In this document: piece by piece, positions 52,141 to 59,687 of the stretch
How the letters are laid out: every line of letters starts with the position of its first letter
How positions within the stretch are numbered: the first letter of the stretch is position 1
Source of the DNA: QKMZ01 sp012965515
GTDB lineage: Bacteria; Cyanobacteriota; Vampirovibrionia; Obscuribacterales; Obscuribacteraceae
Direction: 5' to 3'
NCBI GenBank assembly: GCA_937879965.1
Contig: CALFMP010000048.1
Span: 1-64,000, forward strand
DNA length: 64,000 nt
Translations under genes and position numbers: made by a program
Notes under the pieces: model-generated
The model's database searches: none
Seen by the model: only the letters and a program-made list of their open reading frames with translations
Told to the model about the DNA's origin: nothing

Positions 52141-52156
52141 GCACCACATGTGGTGC
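52141..52156. promoter_or_regulatory. 16-base perfect palindrome GCACCACATGTGGTGC
   Basis: It lies between the 3' ends of convergent genes. It could fold as a six-base stem with loop CATG but has no T-run on either side. Its core matches 13 of 14 bases of the site at 20547-20560. Confidence 0.35.
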
Positions 52157-52190
52157 GATTGCAAAAAGGAGATCTGAGAGTCTGTTGGGC

Positions 52191-52820
52191 TTACTTGAAC
52201 TCGGGATCTGTGATGCTCATTGATTCCTTGCTCAAAGGCTTGCGCCCGCCCGTGTGTACTGCTCGCTCTGTACCTTTGACCACGCCTGTAATCATGCCGG
52301 TGGTGATGCCGTAAGGTACCGAAAGTGCTGCACCGAACATGCGTGCGGTCAAATCAGGTCTTCTGCCATCCCAAGTGAGGTCATTTGTAACCTGGCTGTT
52401 CATGCGTTTGGTTTCATGCGCCATAGTCTTGGCGGCTCTGTATGGGACTCCGACCATGAGTCCGCACATCACTCCTGCTGCTCTTTTCGGCGCTGAGAGT
52501 ACGCCGCCATTCTTTGGATTCTCGTCAGGAACATCCTTGACGCTGTCTGACTCTTTGGCAGCAATTTGTCTTTTGTCTTCTGGTGCACGTTTGAACAGCG
52601 ATAGCTTGCCTGGCTTCTTCTGTGGCAATTCCTCGTTGTCCTGAATTTCCATTCTGATTGTTCTAGTCGGCTCAGCCTGCACTTTTGGTTTAGCGCTGGG
52701 CGGCTCTTCGTCGAAAAATGGTGATTCTTCCGCGATGCCTGCGCTTGCCAAGCTCAGCGACATAACTGTCGCCAGAGCGAGCGAGAACTTAGCTGATGAG
52801 TTGTTGGGTCTTTTGCGCAT
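52191..52820 (-). CDS. Exported protein with two glycine-rich amphipathic segments
   Basis: A 209-residue protein of unknown function with a signal peptide (basic start, FSLALATVMSLSLASAGIA, cleavage near the following EES). A charged, probably disordered stretch of ~85 residues follows. Two similar Gly/Ala-rich segments come next (AAGVMCGLMVGVPYRAAKTMA near 117 and MFGAALSVPYGITTGMITGVV near 160), each with VPY and ending in a charged helix. Paired segments like these may insert in or lie on a membrane. The short tail reads KPLSKESMSITDPEFK. Confidence 0.6.
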   Translation of the reverse strand: MRKRPNNSSAKFSLALATVMSLSLASAGIAEESPFFDEEPPSAKPKVQAEPTRTIRMEIQDNEELPQKKPGKLSLFKRAPEDKRQIAAKESDSVKDVPDENPKNGGVLSAPKRAAGVMCGLMVGVPYRAAKTMAHETKRMNSQVTNDLTWDGRRPDLTARMFGAALSVPYGITTGMITGVVKGTERAVHTGGRKPLSKESMSITDPEFK

Positions 52821-52892
52821 TTTTCCGAGCTGAGCAAGGACGAGAGCCTTTCGGCAAATTATAGCTGCTTCCTTGCAACCGCTTTTGGAATA

Positions 52893-54533
52893 TTAACTAA
52901 TCGATGCTTTGACCTTTTTGCCGAAGTGGTCGGTCAATCTGCGCAGGGTAGGCGATATATCGTCTTCTGAAATTCTTGCGTCAATCAAATAGAGAGAGTC
53001 GCTGTTCTTCGCGTCGGTAAGAGCTTTTTTGAATTCGTCCGGTGTCTGAGCGGTCGCGCCCTTTCCGCCGAGCGCTTTGGCGAGCAATGCATAGTCCCAG
53101 CGCTGGAGGTCGTAATAGTCACGCTTTTGATCGATGAAGCGAAGCATGGCGTAACTGGCGTTATTGAAAACAATCACAATCGGATTGATGCCGAGCTTGA
53201 TTGCCGTACTTATTTCCATGCCCGTCATTTGGAAACCGCCGTCGCCGACCAGGATGATCGAGCGGCGCTTTGGATTGGCGATTTGCGCGCCAATTCCGGC
53301 AGGAACTCCAAAGCCCATGCTGGAATAGTATCCGGGAGCGATAAAAATGTCGGTCTTCAAGCTCATGCCCGCATAGAGGCAGTCACCAACGTCGGAGACG
53401 ACTGCGAACTTCTCACTCATCAAGTCATTGAGTTGATTGATCATGTGAGCGACTGTGAGATTCTTGTCGCCGTTTTTCGATTCGATCAACTCAGGCTCGA
53501 TGGAAGGCAGGCTGAATCTGAGTGTTGGTTTGACTTTGGAAGTGGTCAGTTCGATCAATTGGTCGATCAGTGATTTTAGATTGACACCGTGATAAGTGTG
53601 ATGTCCGGCTGTCACCTCATGGGCTGTGCACTGAATAAGCGCTTTGGCCGGCAGTTTGGCTGTGTATCCGGCTGTCTCCATTTCTGTAAGAACAGTCCCA
53701 AGAGAAAGAATCAAATCGGCTGATTCGACGTAATCTTTTACTTTTGGATTGCCGAATTGTCCAAAGTAGTTTCCGGCGAAACACGGATGAGATTCAGGGA
53801 ATGAGGCTTTTCCGAGGATTGAAGTGACGACAGGAATGTTGAGCGCTTCGGCAAGTGCCACCACTTTGTCTTTCAGATTGAAACGTCTAACTTCTACACC
53901 GACGAAGAGAACCGGTTGGTGAGCCTCTTTTAGGCGATCGATAATTTCGTGGACTGCTTCCTCGAGAGCTGCTGAAGGAGCTTCCATTGAGCGTGGTGCG
54001 CTCTCTTGAATCTCGAGTTCGTAGTTGACCATGTCGCGCGGGATTTCGATATATCCGGGGCGAGAGAATTTGGTTGTGGTTTCGAAAACACGGTCTATTT
54101 CGTCTTGTGCTGTTGCTGGGTTGGCAAGCAGCGCTTGGGATTCAGTGACTTCTTTGAAAACGTTGTACTGAGTGTCGAAATTCTTCACGCAGTGGTGGAG
54201 CTGCGGCTTCTGGCTTCTGTAGCGCGTTTCTGGACTGCCGGAAATAATGAGAAGCGGTGACTCCTCGGCGTAAGCAAGTCCGACCGAGTTGATCATATTG
54301 AGACCGCCGGCGCCGTACGTAACCAAACCGACTCCCAATCCTTTCAATCGAGCATAAGCGTCAGCTGCATATCCAACTGAAGGCTCGTGGGTCATGACCA
54401 CTGTTTTGAGCTTGGTTTTTTCTTGGGCTGCGTATAGAGGCAAAATGAAATCACCGGGGATTCCGAACGTCGTATCGACGCCTGAATCCTTGATGCGGTC
54501 GAAGAGATACTCAGCCAGTTTGCGTTTTGTCAT
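52893..54533 (-). CDS. Thiamine-pyrophosphate 2-oxoacid decarboxylase (pyruvate/indolepyruvate decarboxylase type)
   Basis: A 546-residue TPP enzyme of the PDC/IPDC group, which decarboxylates pyruvate, indolepyruvate or another 2-oxoacid to an aldehyde. The TPP-activating Glu is in THEPSVGYAADAYAR, the PDC-type His-His pair is in QLHHCVKNF, and the diphosphate-binding motif is VGDGGFQMTGMEIS...NNASYAML. The start is the ATG at 54533 (MTKRKLAEYLF) with GGTGG five bases ahead; a longer frame reaches 54638. The substrate is not settled by sequence alone. The neighbours do not help. Confidence 0.85.
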   Translation of the reverse strand: MTKRKLAEYLFDRIKDSGVDTTFGIPGDFILPLYAAQEKTKLKTVVMTHEPSVGYAADAYARLKGLGVGLVTYGAGGLNMINSVGLAYAEESPLLIISGSPETRYRSQKPQLHHCVKNFDTQYNVFKEVTESQALLANPATAQDEIDRVFETTTKFSRPGYIEIPRDMVNYELEIQESAPRSMEAPSAALEEAVHEIIDRLKEAHQPVLFVGVEVRRFNLKDKVVALAEALNIPVVTSILGKASFPESHPCFAGNYFGQFGNPKVKDYVESADLILSLGTVLTEMETAGYTAKLPAKALIQCTAHEVTAGHHTYHGVNLKSLIDQLIELTTSKVKPTLRFSLPSIEPELIESKNGDKNLTVAHMINQLNDLMSEKFAVVSDVGDCLYAGMSLKTDIFIAPGYYSSMGFGVPAGIGAQIANPKRRSIILVGDGGFQMTGMEISTAIKLGINPIVIVFNNASYAMLRFIDQKRDYYDLQRWDYALLAKALGGKGATAQTPDEFKKALTDAKNSDSLYLIDARISEDDISPTLRRLTDHFGKKVKASIS

Positions 54534-54752
54534 GACATCCACCATTGCTGCCAGCGAAAGCCCGATGCTTTCAAACCGCAGCGAATCTAGTACCACGCGG
54601 AATTGTAGCGCGATGAGACTTGAGAAGCCCGCTTTCAATCATTTCTTCTTCATTTGCTATTTGTAATCCCCTCATGTTTTCAGGGGCAAGCGAAGTTTCC
54701 TTTTCATGTCTCACGTTTGGGATAATCAGGTAGTTACTCATTTGGATATGCG

Positions 54753-55226
54753 ATGAAGCCGGCACCAAAAACTGAATTCGTTTTTGAAGAGAAGCAAGTC
54801 TTCAAACGGCACTGGTTCAGGCATTTTTCCCGCATAGCCATTTCGCTTATCATCGTTGCGCTCAACATTTGCATGGTTATGAGTTCAGTAGACAGGCTCT
54901 TGCACGGCGGAAATATGCCGATTCACATGGAGCTGCTCAGTTTCTTGTTTCTTGCTTTCATTGATGTAGCCATGCTTATTCCCATGGTTTTGGAAGCCAA
55001 CGAGGTGATCGTCACGCCCGAGTACTTGACTCTCAAGATGCTCTATTTCAAAAAACGGCTTGCCTGGAGCCAGATCACTGAATTTAGGCAGTGGAATTTT
55101 CTTGTTTATGCAGGGGTGAAGGCAGGCAGATGTTTTTATTTGATTAACAGGCGAGAGATAAAAGGTTTTGACAAACTGGCGAAGATCATCACTGAGCGCG
55201 TTCCTTTGATAGAAAAGAGGGAGTAA
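54753..55226 (+). CDS. Membrane protein with PH-like (YdbS/YvbH-type) fold
   Basis: A 157-residue protein. It has two membrane helices in the first half (AISLIIVALNICMVMSS and LLSFLFLAFIDVAMLIPMVL). A cytoplasmic beta-rich C-terminus follows (EVIVTPEYLTLKMLYFKKRLAWSQITEFRQW), with the order typical of bacterial PH domains. The family has no defined chemical function; members are often in envelope or secretion clusters. It is followed by the B12-domain gene on the same strand at about 70 bases and diverges from the decarboxylase gene. Confidence 0.7.
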   Translation: MKPAPKTEFVFEEKQVFKRHWFRHFSRIAISLIIVALNICMVMSSVDRLLHGGNMPIHMELLSFLFLAFIDVAMLIPMVLEANEVIVTPEYLTLKMLYFKKRLAWSQITEFRQWNFLVYAGVKAGRCFYLINRREIKGFDKLAKIITERVPLIEKRE

Positions 55227-55296
55227 GTGACTCCTTATATACTGTTGGTTGGCGTTTTGGCGTCTCAGCATCTGTAGAAGCGTTTGGAAAACGGTG

Positions 55297-55719
55297 ATGG
55301 CACAAAAGAAGATACGCGTTTTAATTGGCAAGCCCGGCTTAGATGGGCACGATCGTGGTGCAAAAGTTGTCGCCAGGGCTCTTCGAGATGCCGGCATGGA
55401 AGTCGTATACACCGGTTTGCACCGTTCGCCTGAAGAAATTGTCGAGACTGCTATTCAGGAAGACGTTGATGCCATCGGCTTGAGCGTTCTCTCTGGTGCA
55501 CATATGACACTGCTTCCCAGAGTGGTCGAATTGCTCAAGGAGCAGAAAGTCGACGATATTCTCGTTTTCGGCGGCGGAGTTATACCGGAGGAGGACAGGC
55601 AGCTGCTTCTTTCGCAAGGCATTAAAGAGGTATTCGTGCCTGGTAACGCCACCCAGAGAACTATTGAGTTTTTGAAAGAGCACTTTGGTGAGCGCAATGG
55701 CGCTCACAAGGTTTCTTAA
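55297..55719 (+). CDS. Methylmalonyl-CoA mutase, B12-binding C-terminal domain protein
   Basis: A 140-residue stand-alone cobalamin-binding domain of the methylmalonyl-CoA mutase type. The base-off B12 signature D-x-H-x2-G is at Asp16, His18 and Gly21 (GLDGHDRG). Further conserved loops are SVLSGAH and GGGVIP, and the end is FVPGNATQ. With a separate catalytic subunit it would interconvert succinyl-CoA and (R)-methylmalonyl-CoA; that subunit is not in the window. Together with pccB at 41.5 kb it fits propionate or odd-chain catabolism. The ATG at 55297 matches the family start; a frame from 55249 is longer. Confidence 0.88.
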   Translation: MAQKKIRVLIGKPGLDGHDRGAKVVARALRDAGMEVVYTGLHRSPEEIVETAIQEDVDAIGLSVLSGAHMTLLPRVVELLKEQKVDDILVFGGGVIPEEDRQLLLSQGIKEVFVPGNATQRTIEFLKEHFGERNGAHKVS

Positions 55720-55844
55720 ATAAATCCTACTTACATCCTGTCTATTATCTTGCTCGACTCGGGTATACCTATTTAGGAGCAGAGCAAGCTTCATTAATTC
55801 TTCGGTTTTTTGATAAAAATTGCTGAATTATCTCTTGAAGACCG

Positions 55845-55853
55845 TGTTATACT
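55845..55853 (+). promoter_or_regulatory. Extended -10 promoter of the gene at 55896
   Basis: TGTTATACT matches TGnTATAAT with one change. The start of transcription would be near 55860, about 36 bases before the ATG. A GGAG lies between. Confidence 0.5.
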
Positions 55854-55895
55854 CCTACAACGTGAGCACTCCCTATATTTGGAGAGTTCGAATAG

Positions 55896-56129
55896 ATGAG
55901 AGCAGACGATAACTGCAAATTCAACCAAGAAAAGCAGGTCGATTTCGAGAACGCAACCACCAGCTGGGAATCCAGACTGTTGTTTGCAGCGAGATTGATG
56001 TTCAAGCCAACTTCTGAAGCTGAATTGAGAGCAGACTGTGCAAGCGCCAAGCGCGACGATTTCGTTGCCCTGAACGCCGCGCGCGGTTTCTCAACTCGCG
56101 ACAAAGCCATGGAAGACGCCTACGCTTAA
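55896..56129 (+). CDS. Small hypothetical protein
   Basis: A 77-residue protein with no family that I recognise. The composition is charged, with helix-forming stretches (SRLLFAARLMFKPTSEAELR), no Cys pair motif and no membrane segment. It has its own extended -10 promoter, a GGAG eleven bases before the ATG and a terminator-like hairpin after it. It lies upstream of mazF on the same strand but about 137 bases away, with a promoter between. An antitoxin role is therefore possible but not supported by sequence. Confidence 0.55.
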   Translation: MRADDNCKFNQEKQVDFENATTSWESRLLFAARLMFKPTSEAELRADCASAKRDDFVALNAARGFSTRDKAMEDAYA

Positions 56130-56153
56130 GTAGTCGAATTTGATCATATTGTC

Positions 56154-56178
56154 AAAAGGGTTCGAAAGAGCCCATTTT
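56154..56178 (+). terminator. Terminator-like hairpin after the 77-aa gene
   Basis: GGGTTC-GAAA-GAGCCC (one G-T pair) with AAAA before and ATTTTG after. Short but well placed 28 bases after the stop codon. Confidence 0.55.
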
Positions 56179-56216
56179 GTGTTGCGTGGGTTCTTTTTAG
56201 ACCGACTTTCACCTGC

Positions 56217-56225
56217 TGGTACAAT
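56217..56225 (+). promoter_or_regulatory. Extended -10 promoter of mazF
   Basis: TGGTACAAT matches TGnTATAAT with one change, about 40 bases before the mazF ATG. Confidence 0.5.
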
Positions 56226-56266
56226 GAAAGGCAGTTGGTTGCTGGGTTCTTACTAGTAGGGATTGA

Positions 56267-56710
56267 ATGTCCCAAAAGACGGTCAATTATAGGAAGGGCG
56301 ACGTCGTCCTGGTGTCATTTCCGTACACCACGGATGAGGGTACGACTCAGACTAAGCGCCGCCCGGCGGTCTTAATCTCCAATGACTACAACAATTCAAG
56401 ACTCGATGACGTGCTTTTGGTTCCTTTGACCAGCAACACGACAAGAGCCGCGCGCGAACCAACCCAAGTCGTCGTCATGATGAATACGCCAGAAGGGCAA
56501 GCTGGAGGTCTGCGACTGGACAGTGTTATCGACTGCACTGTTATCGCAACGATCCCCAAAACCCTTTTGGTCAATAAAATTGGCGCCTTTCCTCAGGAAA
56601 CAATGGAGAGGGTAGATCAGTGTCTAATGATTGCTATGGCAATCGGGCGCCCGATCTATAAGGATAAGCCACCGGGTGGTCCGGACGAAGACATGCCTGA
56701 AAGCGCTTAG
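56267..56710 (+). CDS. mazF: PemK/MazF-family toxin (endoribonuclease)
   Basis: A 147-residue type II toxin of the MazF/PemK family, which cleaves RNA at short sequences. The family core is visible: KGDVVLVSFPYT, then KRRPAVLISNDYNN with the conserved Arg, DVLLVPLTSN, and the VIDCTVIATIPK strand with IGAFPQETM. The C-terminal tail is longer than usual and ends in Pro/Asp-rich residues. No AbrB-, MazE- or RHH-type antitoxin is directly beside it, so the antitoxin is elsewhere, unusual or absent. It has its own promoter and a 12-base hairpin at its stop codon. Confidence 0.85.
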   Translation: MSQKTVNYRKGDVVLVSFPYTTDEGTTQTKRRPAVLISNDYNNSRLDDVLLVPLTSNTTRAAREPTQVVVMMNTPEGQAGGLRLDSVIDCTVIATIPKTLLVNKIGAFPQETMERVDQCLMIAMAIGRPIYKDKPPGGPDEDMPESA

Positions 56711-56737
56711 GGAGCATCTTCCTGTAAGGTGCTCCCT
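56709..56737 (+). terminator. Hairpin at the mazF stop codon
   Basis: AGGGAGCATCTT pairs with AAGGTGCTCCCT (one G-T pair) around a five-base loop. No T-run follows, and it is directly ahead of the next promoter. Confidence 0.55.
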
Positions 56738-56742
56738 GATTA

Positions 56743-56770
56743 TTGACGCACATACATTTGTATGTATAAT
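56743..56770 (+). promoter_or_regulatory. Near-consensus sigma-70 promoter with embedded palindrome
   Basis: TTGACG (56743-56748) and TATAAT (56765-56770) are 16 bases apart, the best promoter in the window. The spacer and -10 edge hold the palindrome ACATACATTTGTATGT (56750-56765) and then a further half-site GTATGTATA, so a repressor site is likely. No ORF follows on this strand; the transcript would be the RNA at 56777. Confidence 0.75.
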
Positions 56771-56776
56771 GTATGT

Positions 56777-56958
56777 ATAGGAATTTTGGCATCGCGGCGC
56801 ACGTCACATCGTTGGTTAGTCGGCTAAATGACTAAACGTTTTGATTGTCGTGGTGGTGTCCCTATGCGCGAGTGTCGCCCGGGGCCCTCGCGCAAATAGA
56901 AGGGACGTCTTGCGCGCACTTGCGGGCAAGTATTCTCGTTGGGGAAAAACGGTTTTTT
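56777..56958 (+). ncRNA. Candidate structured small RNA, about 180 nt
   Basis: The RNA would run from the strong promoter to a weak terminator: TCGTT (56936) and AACGG around GGGGAAA, then six T at 56953-56958. In between are paired elements: TTAGTC/GACTAA (56816-56821/56830-56835); a long hairpin with GTCCC/GGGAC at its base (56858-56862/56902-56906) and GCGCGAG/CTCGCGC inside (56866-56872/56887-56893); and CTTGC/GCAAG (56909-56913/56926-56930). No open frame starts soon after the promoter. It does not match 6S, SRP, tmRNA or RNase P consensus that I can recall. Transcription is inferred from promoter, structure and terminator. Confidence 0.6.
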
Positions 56959-56962
56959 GACG

Positions 56963-57748
56963 TCAAACGGTGGTTACAAACACCTTTTCGCCGCTTTTGA
57001 CTTGCAGCAAGTCCTGCGCGCTTGCTTCTTTTGCCGCGATTTCGAGGTAGCCGTGGCTGCCGCACAGCACTTGCGCCTCGCCATCATCTATGGTGCCGTA
57101 GCTGCCGGCCGCTAGTTTCAATTTGCGGCTGCCTATGCGGATTTCCTTGATTTGTGACTTTGTTTCTGCGCAGATGTTTGTAATCAGGTTGCCATATCTG
57201 TCTACATAGACAATCAGACCTTCTATCGAACCTGGCTCGACTGTCGGTTCCAGACCTTCTACTTTCGTAAGCGACTGTTTGTCCACTTCCACTGCCAAAT
57301 CTCTCAAGGCTATACCGCTCAGCAAGCGAACTGCCACTGGTGCGAATACATCACGGGCGTGAAACGTTTTCGATACCGAACTGAGAAAGAATTGCGGTTT
57401 TTCCAGTGCATACGCCTTTTTCGCACTGGCTATGAAAGGCGTAGTCAAACCATTATCCGGAGCGAGAATTATGCACTCGTTCATCTCAAGCGCGATTCGC
57501 CGTTGTGAGGTGCCGACTCGCGGATCGACAACTGCAATGTGGATCGTGCCAGCTTTGAAATAAGGAATACTGATTTTTAGCGACCAAGCGGCGGCGAGAA
57601 TATCGAAAGGCGGAATTTCATGATTGAGATCGATTATTTGAGCCTGCGGAAACCGGCTTAGAATAATGCCTTTCACTACTCCGACATACGGATCTTTCTG
57701 ACCGAAGTCAGTGGTCAGAGTAACAATTCGGCAGGCGTCGTCATTCAT
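56963..57748 (-). CDS. SAM hydroxide adenosyltransferase (SAM hydrolase, DUF62)
   Basis: A 261-residue member of the fluorinase/chlorinase-related DUF62 family, which splits S-adenosylmethionine to adenosine and methionine using activated water. Family features are the start IVTLTTDFGQKDPYVGVVKG, an Asp-x-Asn-His version of the DLSHEIP motif (DLNHEIPPFD), VVDPRVGT and ILAPDNGLTTPF. Its stop overlaps the AcpS start by one base on the minus strand, so the two are coupled. The metabolic reason for removing SAM here is not known. Confidence 0.88.
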   Translation of the reverse strand: MNDDACRIVTLTTDFGQKDPYVGVVKGIILSRFPQAQIIDLNHEIPPFDILAAAWSLKISIPYFKAGTIHIAVVDPRVGTSQRRIALEMNECIILAPDNGLTTPFIASAKKAYALEKPQFFLSSVSKTFHARDVFAPVAVRLLSGIALRDLAVEVDKQSLTKVEGLEPTVEPGSIEGLIVYVDRYGNLITNICAETKSQIKEIRIGSRKLKLAAGSYGTIDDGEAQVLCGSHGYLEIAAKEASAQDLLQVKSGEKVFVTTV

Positions 57749-58131
57749 CAGTGTGCAATCACGGTGGCAGTAGCGAACTCGTGCTCATGACTGACAGATA
57801 CTTCAAATCTGGTGAGATTCTGTCTGGCAGCCACTTCCAGCGCGCGTCCATGTAATTTCAAGGTCGGTTTTCCGGAACGTTCGCGAACTATCTCTACTTC
57901 TTTCCAGCCTACACCGTACCAACCCGTGCCCAGTGCTTTGACTGTAGCTTCTTTTGCGGCAAAGCGTCCTGCCAACCTTTCGAACATGTGGTGGCGTGCG
58001 CTGCTAACGTGCTGTTCTTCTGCCTCTGTCAAAATGCGCTTGAGCAGCTTGTTGCCAAAGCGTTCGTATGATGCCCGAATGCGGCTGACAGAGCAAATAT
58101 CGGTGCCGATCTTGATATTAAGGTCAGCCAT
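57748..58131 (-). CDS. acpS: Holo-[acyl-carrier-protein] synthase
   Basis: AcpS moves 4'-phosphopantetheine from CoA to the Ser of acyl carrier protein. The 127-residue protein has the Mg2+-binding Asp11 in IGTDICSV and Glu61 in RFAAKEATVKALGTG, and ends in VSHEHEFATATVIA. The length is typical. It lies between folK (25 bases upstream) and the SAM hydrolase (1-base overlap), so the three form one operon. Confidence 0.94.
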   Translation of the reverse strand: MADLNIKIGTDICSVSRIRASYERFGNKLLKRILTEAEEQHVSSARHHMFERLAGRFAAKEATVKALGTGWYGVGWKEVEIVRERSGKPTLKLHGRALEVAARQNLTRFEVSVSHEHEFATATVIAH

Positions 58132-58156
58132 GCTTTCTCCTTTGCCGGTCGAGCAA

Positions 58157-58735
58157 TTAAGAACGGCTTTCTTTATCGCCGCGTGTACCGTAAAGGTATA
58201 CGATTTCCGGCTTTGAAAGTGACTCGTGCAATTGGGTGACAGTTTTCTTCAATGTAGGATGCTGGAAGTCAGGTGCAATTTCCAGAAGCGGCACCAGTGC
58301 ATAAGCGCGAAAGGGAACATTGGGGTGCGGCACTCTCAGTTCTTCTTCCTCAACGATTGAGTTGCCGAAAAAGAGAATGTCCAGATCAATAACCCTGCGG
58401 CGTTTCTCGCCAGGCACGCAGTCGTTCAAGGTTTCTTCCTTGCCGTGCATGATGGCCAGACGCTTCTCGATATCAAGAACAGCGTCCAGTAGCGCCTTGC
58501 ACGAAAGGGTTGTTTCTACTGAAGCGACGGCATTGACAAACCATTTGTCATATTCGACGCCAATCGGCTCGGTCTCATAAAGGCTCGAACACTCCAAAAC
58601 CTTGATTCCGCTGACGTCTTTCAGCATCTGCATCGACTGCTGTACGAAGCCAAGCCGGTCTCCCTCGTTAGAGCCCAGACCGATGAAAGCCTGCGTGCGC
58701 TTTGGATTGCCACGGAATTTTTGTCTGTCGGACAC
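58157..58735 (-). CDS. folK: 2-amino-4-hydroxy-6-hydroxymethyldihydropteridine pyrophosphokinase
   Basis: FolK transfers pyrophosphate from ATP to 6-hydroxymethyl-dihydropterin in folate synthesis. The 192-residue protein begins AFIGLGSNEGDRLGFVQQ, carries the RRVIDLDILFFG metal-binding motif and has VPHPNVPFRAYALVPLLEIAP. The C-terminal tail of about 20 residues is beyond the usual end. It is first gene of the folK-acpS-SAM hydrolase operon and diverges from the clpP homologue. Confidence 0.93.
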   Translation of the reverse strand: MSDRQKFRGNPKRTQAFIGLGSNEGDRLGFVQQSMQMLKDVSGIKVLECSSLYETEPIGVEYDKWFVNAVASVETTLSCKALLDAVLDIEKRLAIMHGKEETLNDCVPGEKRRRVIDLDILFFGNSIVEEEELRVPHPNVPFRAYALVPLLEIAPDFQHPTLKKTVTQLHESLSKPEIVYLYGTRGDKESRS

Positions 58736-58853
58736 CTTTTAGACCTCAAATCGCTTATTTAAAGCGCACACATTATATACAAAAGGCGCGGGCAGTGTTT
58801 AATATTCTCGTTTTCAATATGCGCTTTTGCCTGAATTCCAGGTGCCACGCGGA

Positions 58854-58859
58854 TATAAT
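58854..58859 (+). promoter_or_regulatory. -10 element of the clpP homologue
   Basis: Perfect TATAAT about 80 bases before the ATG. No -35 at standard spacing (TTGCCT lies 21 bases upstream). AAGGAG just ahead of the ATG is the ribosome site. Confidence 0.4.
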
Positions 58860-58939
58860 AAGCGCCAGGTAAAAATCCGTCAGAGCTTTATACAAATCGG
58901 CCGTTTGCGCTGGCGTGCACTCAGTCCGAAGGAGAAGAT

Positions 58940-59587
58940 ATGAACATTCCTCCCGATCGCAAAAAGATTTTTCAAGCCATCGAAGAAAGTCCAGTGGCTT
59001 ACAATCCAACCGTCATCGAAACGACGGCGCGCGGTGAGCGCTCATTCGACATCTTCTCAAGACTTCTGCGAGAGCGCATCATCTTTTTGGGACAGGGTGT
59101 AGACGACGTCGTCGCCTCGATTATCGTCGCTCAACTCCTACTTCTTGAAGGTGAAGATCCCGAAAAGGACATTCGTCTATACATCAACTGTCCGGGCGGA
59201 AGTATCACTTCCGGCTTTGCAATCTATGACACCATGATGCACATCCGAAGCGATGTTTCGACCATTTGTATGGGACAAGCGGCTGCAATGGGCGCCTTCC
59301 TTCTGTCTTCAGGTGCCAAAGGAAAGAGGCTCGCATTGCCACATTCCCGCGTCCTTATGCGTCAGCCTATGGGCGGTGCAGAAGGTCAAGCTTCCGACAT
59401 CGAAATTCAGGCCAAAGAAATTTTGCGCAAGAAAAAGTTGCTCGTCGAATTGTTCGCGAAGAATACTGGACAAACCCAAAAGCAGATCGAAAAAGACAAT
59501 GATCGCGACAACATCATGACTCCAGAAGAAGCCAAAGAGTACGGCATCATCGATGAAGTCATCGCTCGCGAAATGATCGAGAAGTAA
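58940..59587 (+). CDS. clpP: ClpP-family protein lacking the catalytic Ser and His (ClpR-like)
   Basis: A 215-residue ClpP-fold protein, close to E. coli ClpP along its length (GERSFDIFSRLL; GAKGKRLALPHSRV). The nucleophile Ser of GQAASMGAFLL is Ala116 here (GQAAAMGAFLL), and the catalytic His of MIHQPLGG is Arg141 (LMRQPMGG). The triad Asp (Asp190 in NDRDN) is kept. It should therefore be inactive alone and act, like cyanobacterial/plastid ClpR, as a structural subunit in a mixed ring with an active ClpP encoded elsewhere. The ATG follows AAGGAG. The gene is single and divergent from folK. Confidence 0.88.
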   Translation: MNIPPDRKKIFQAIEESPVAYNPTVIETTARGERSFDIFSRLLRERIIFLGQGVDDVVASIIVAQLLLLEGEDPEKDIRLYINCPGGSITSGFAIYDTMMHIRSDVSTICMGQAAAMGAFLLSSGAKGKRLALPHSRVLMRQPMGGAEGQASDIEIQAKEILRKKKLLVELFAKNTGQTQKQIEKDNDRDNIMTPEEAKEYGIIDEVIAREMIEK

Positions 59588-59687
59588 GACAACATTTGTA
59601 CGTCTGAGTTCAAATGCACTCGTCTTTGGGGTGCATTCACGTTTCTTTGGCTTGCCTTGTTTCTCAAATTCAGGAGTAGTTGAGCTG

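Noticed and set aside
57985..58000. ACATGTGGTGG inside acpS as a third copy of the palindrome
   Set aside because: Only one half matches and it lies within coding sequence.
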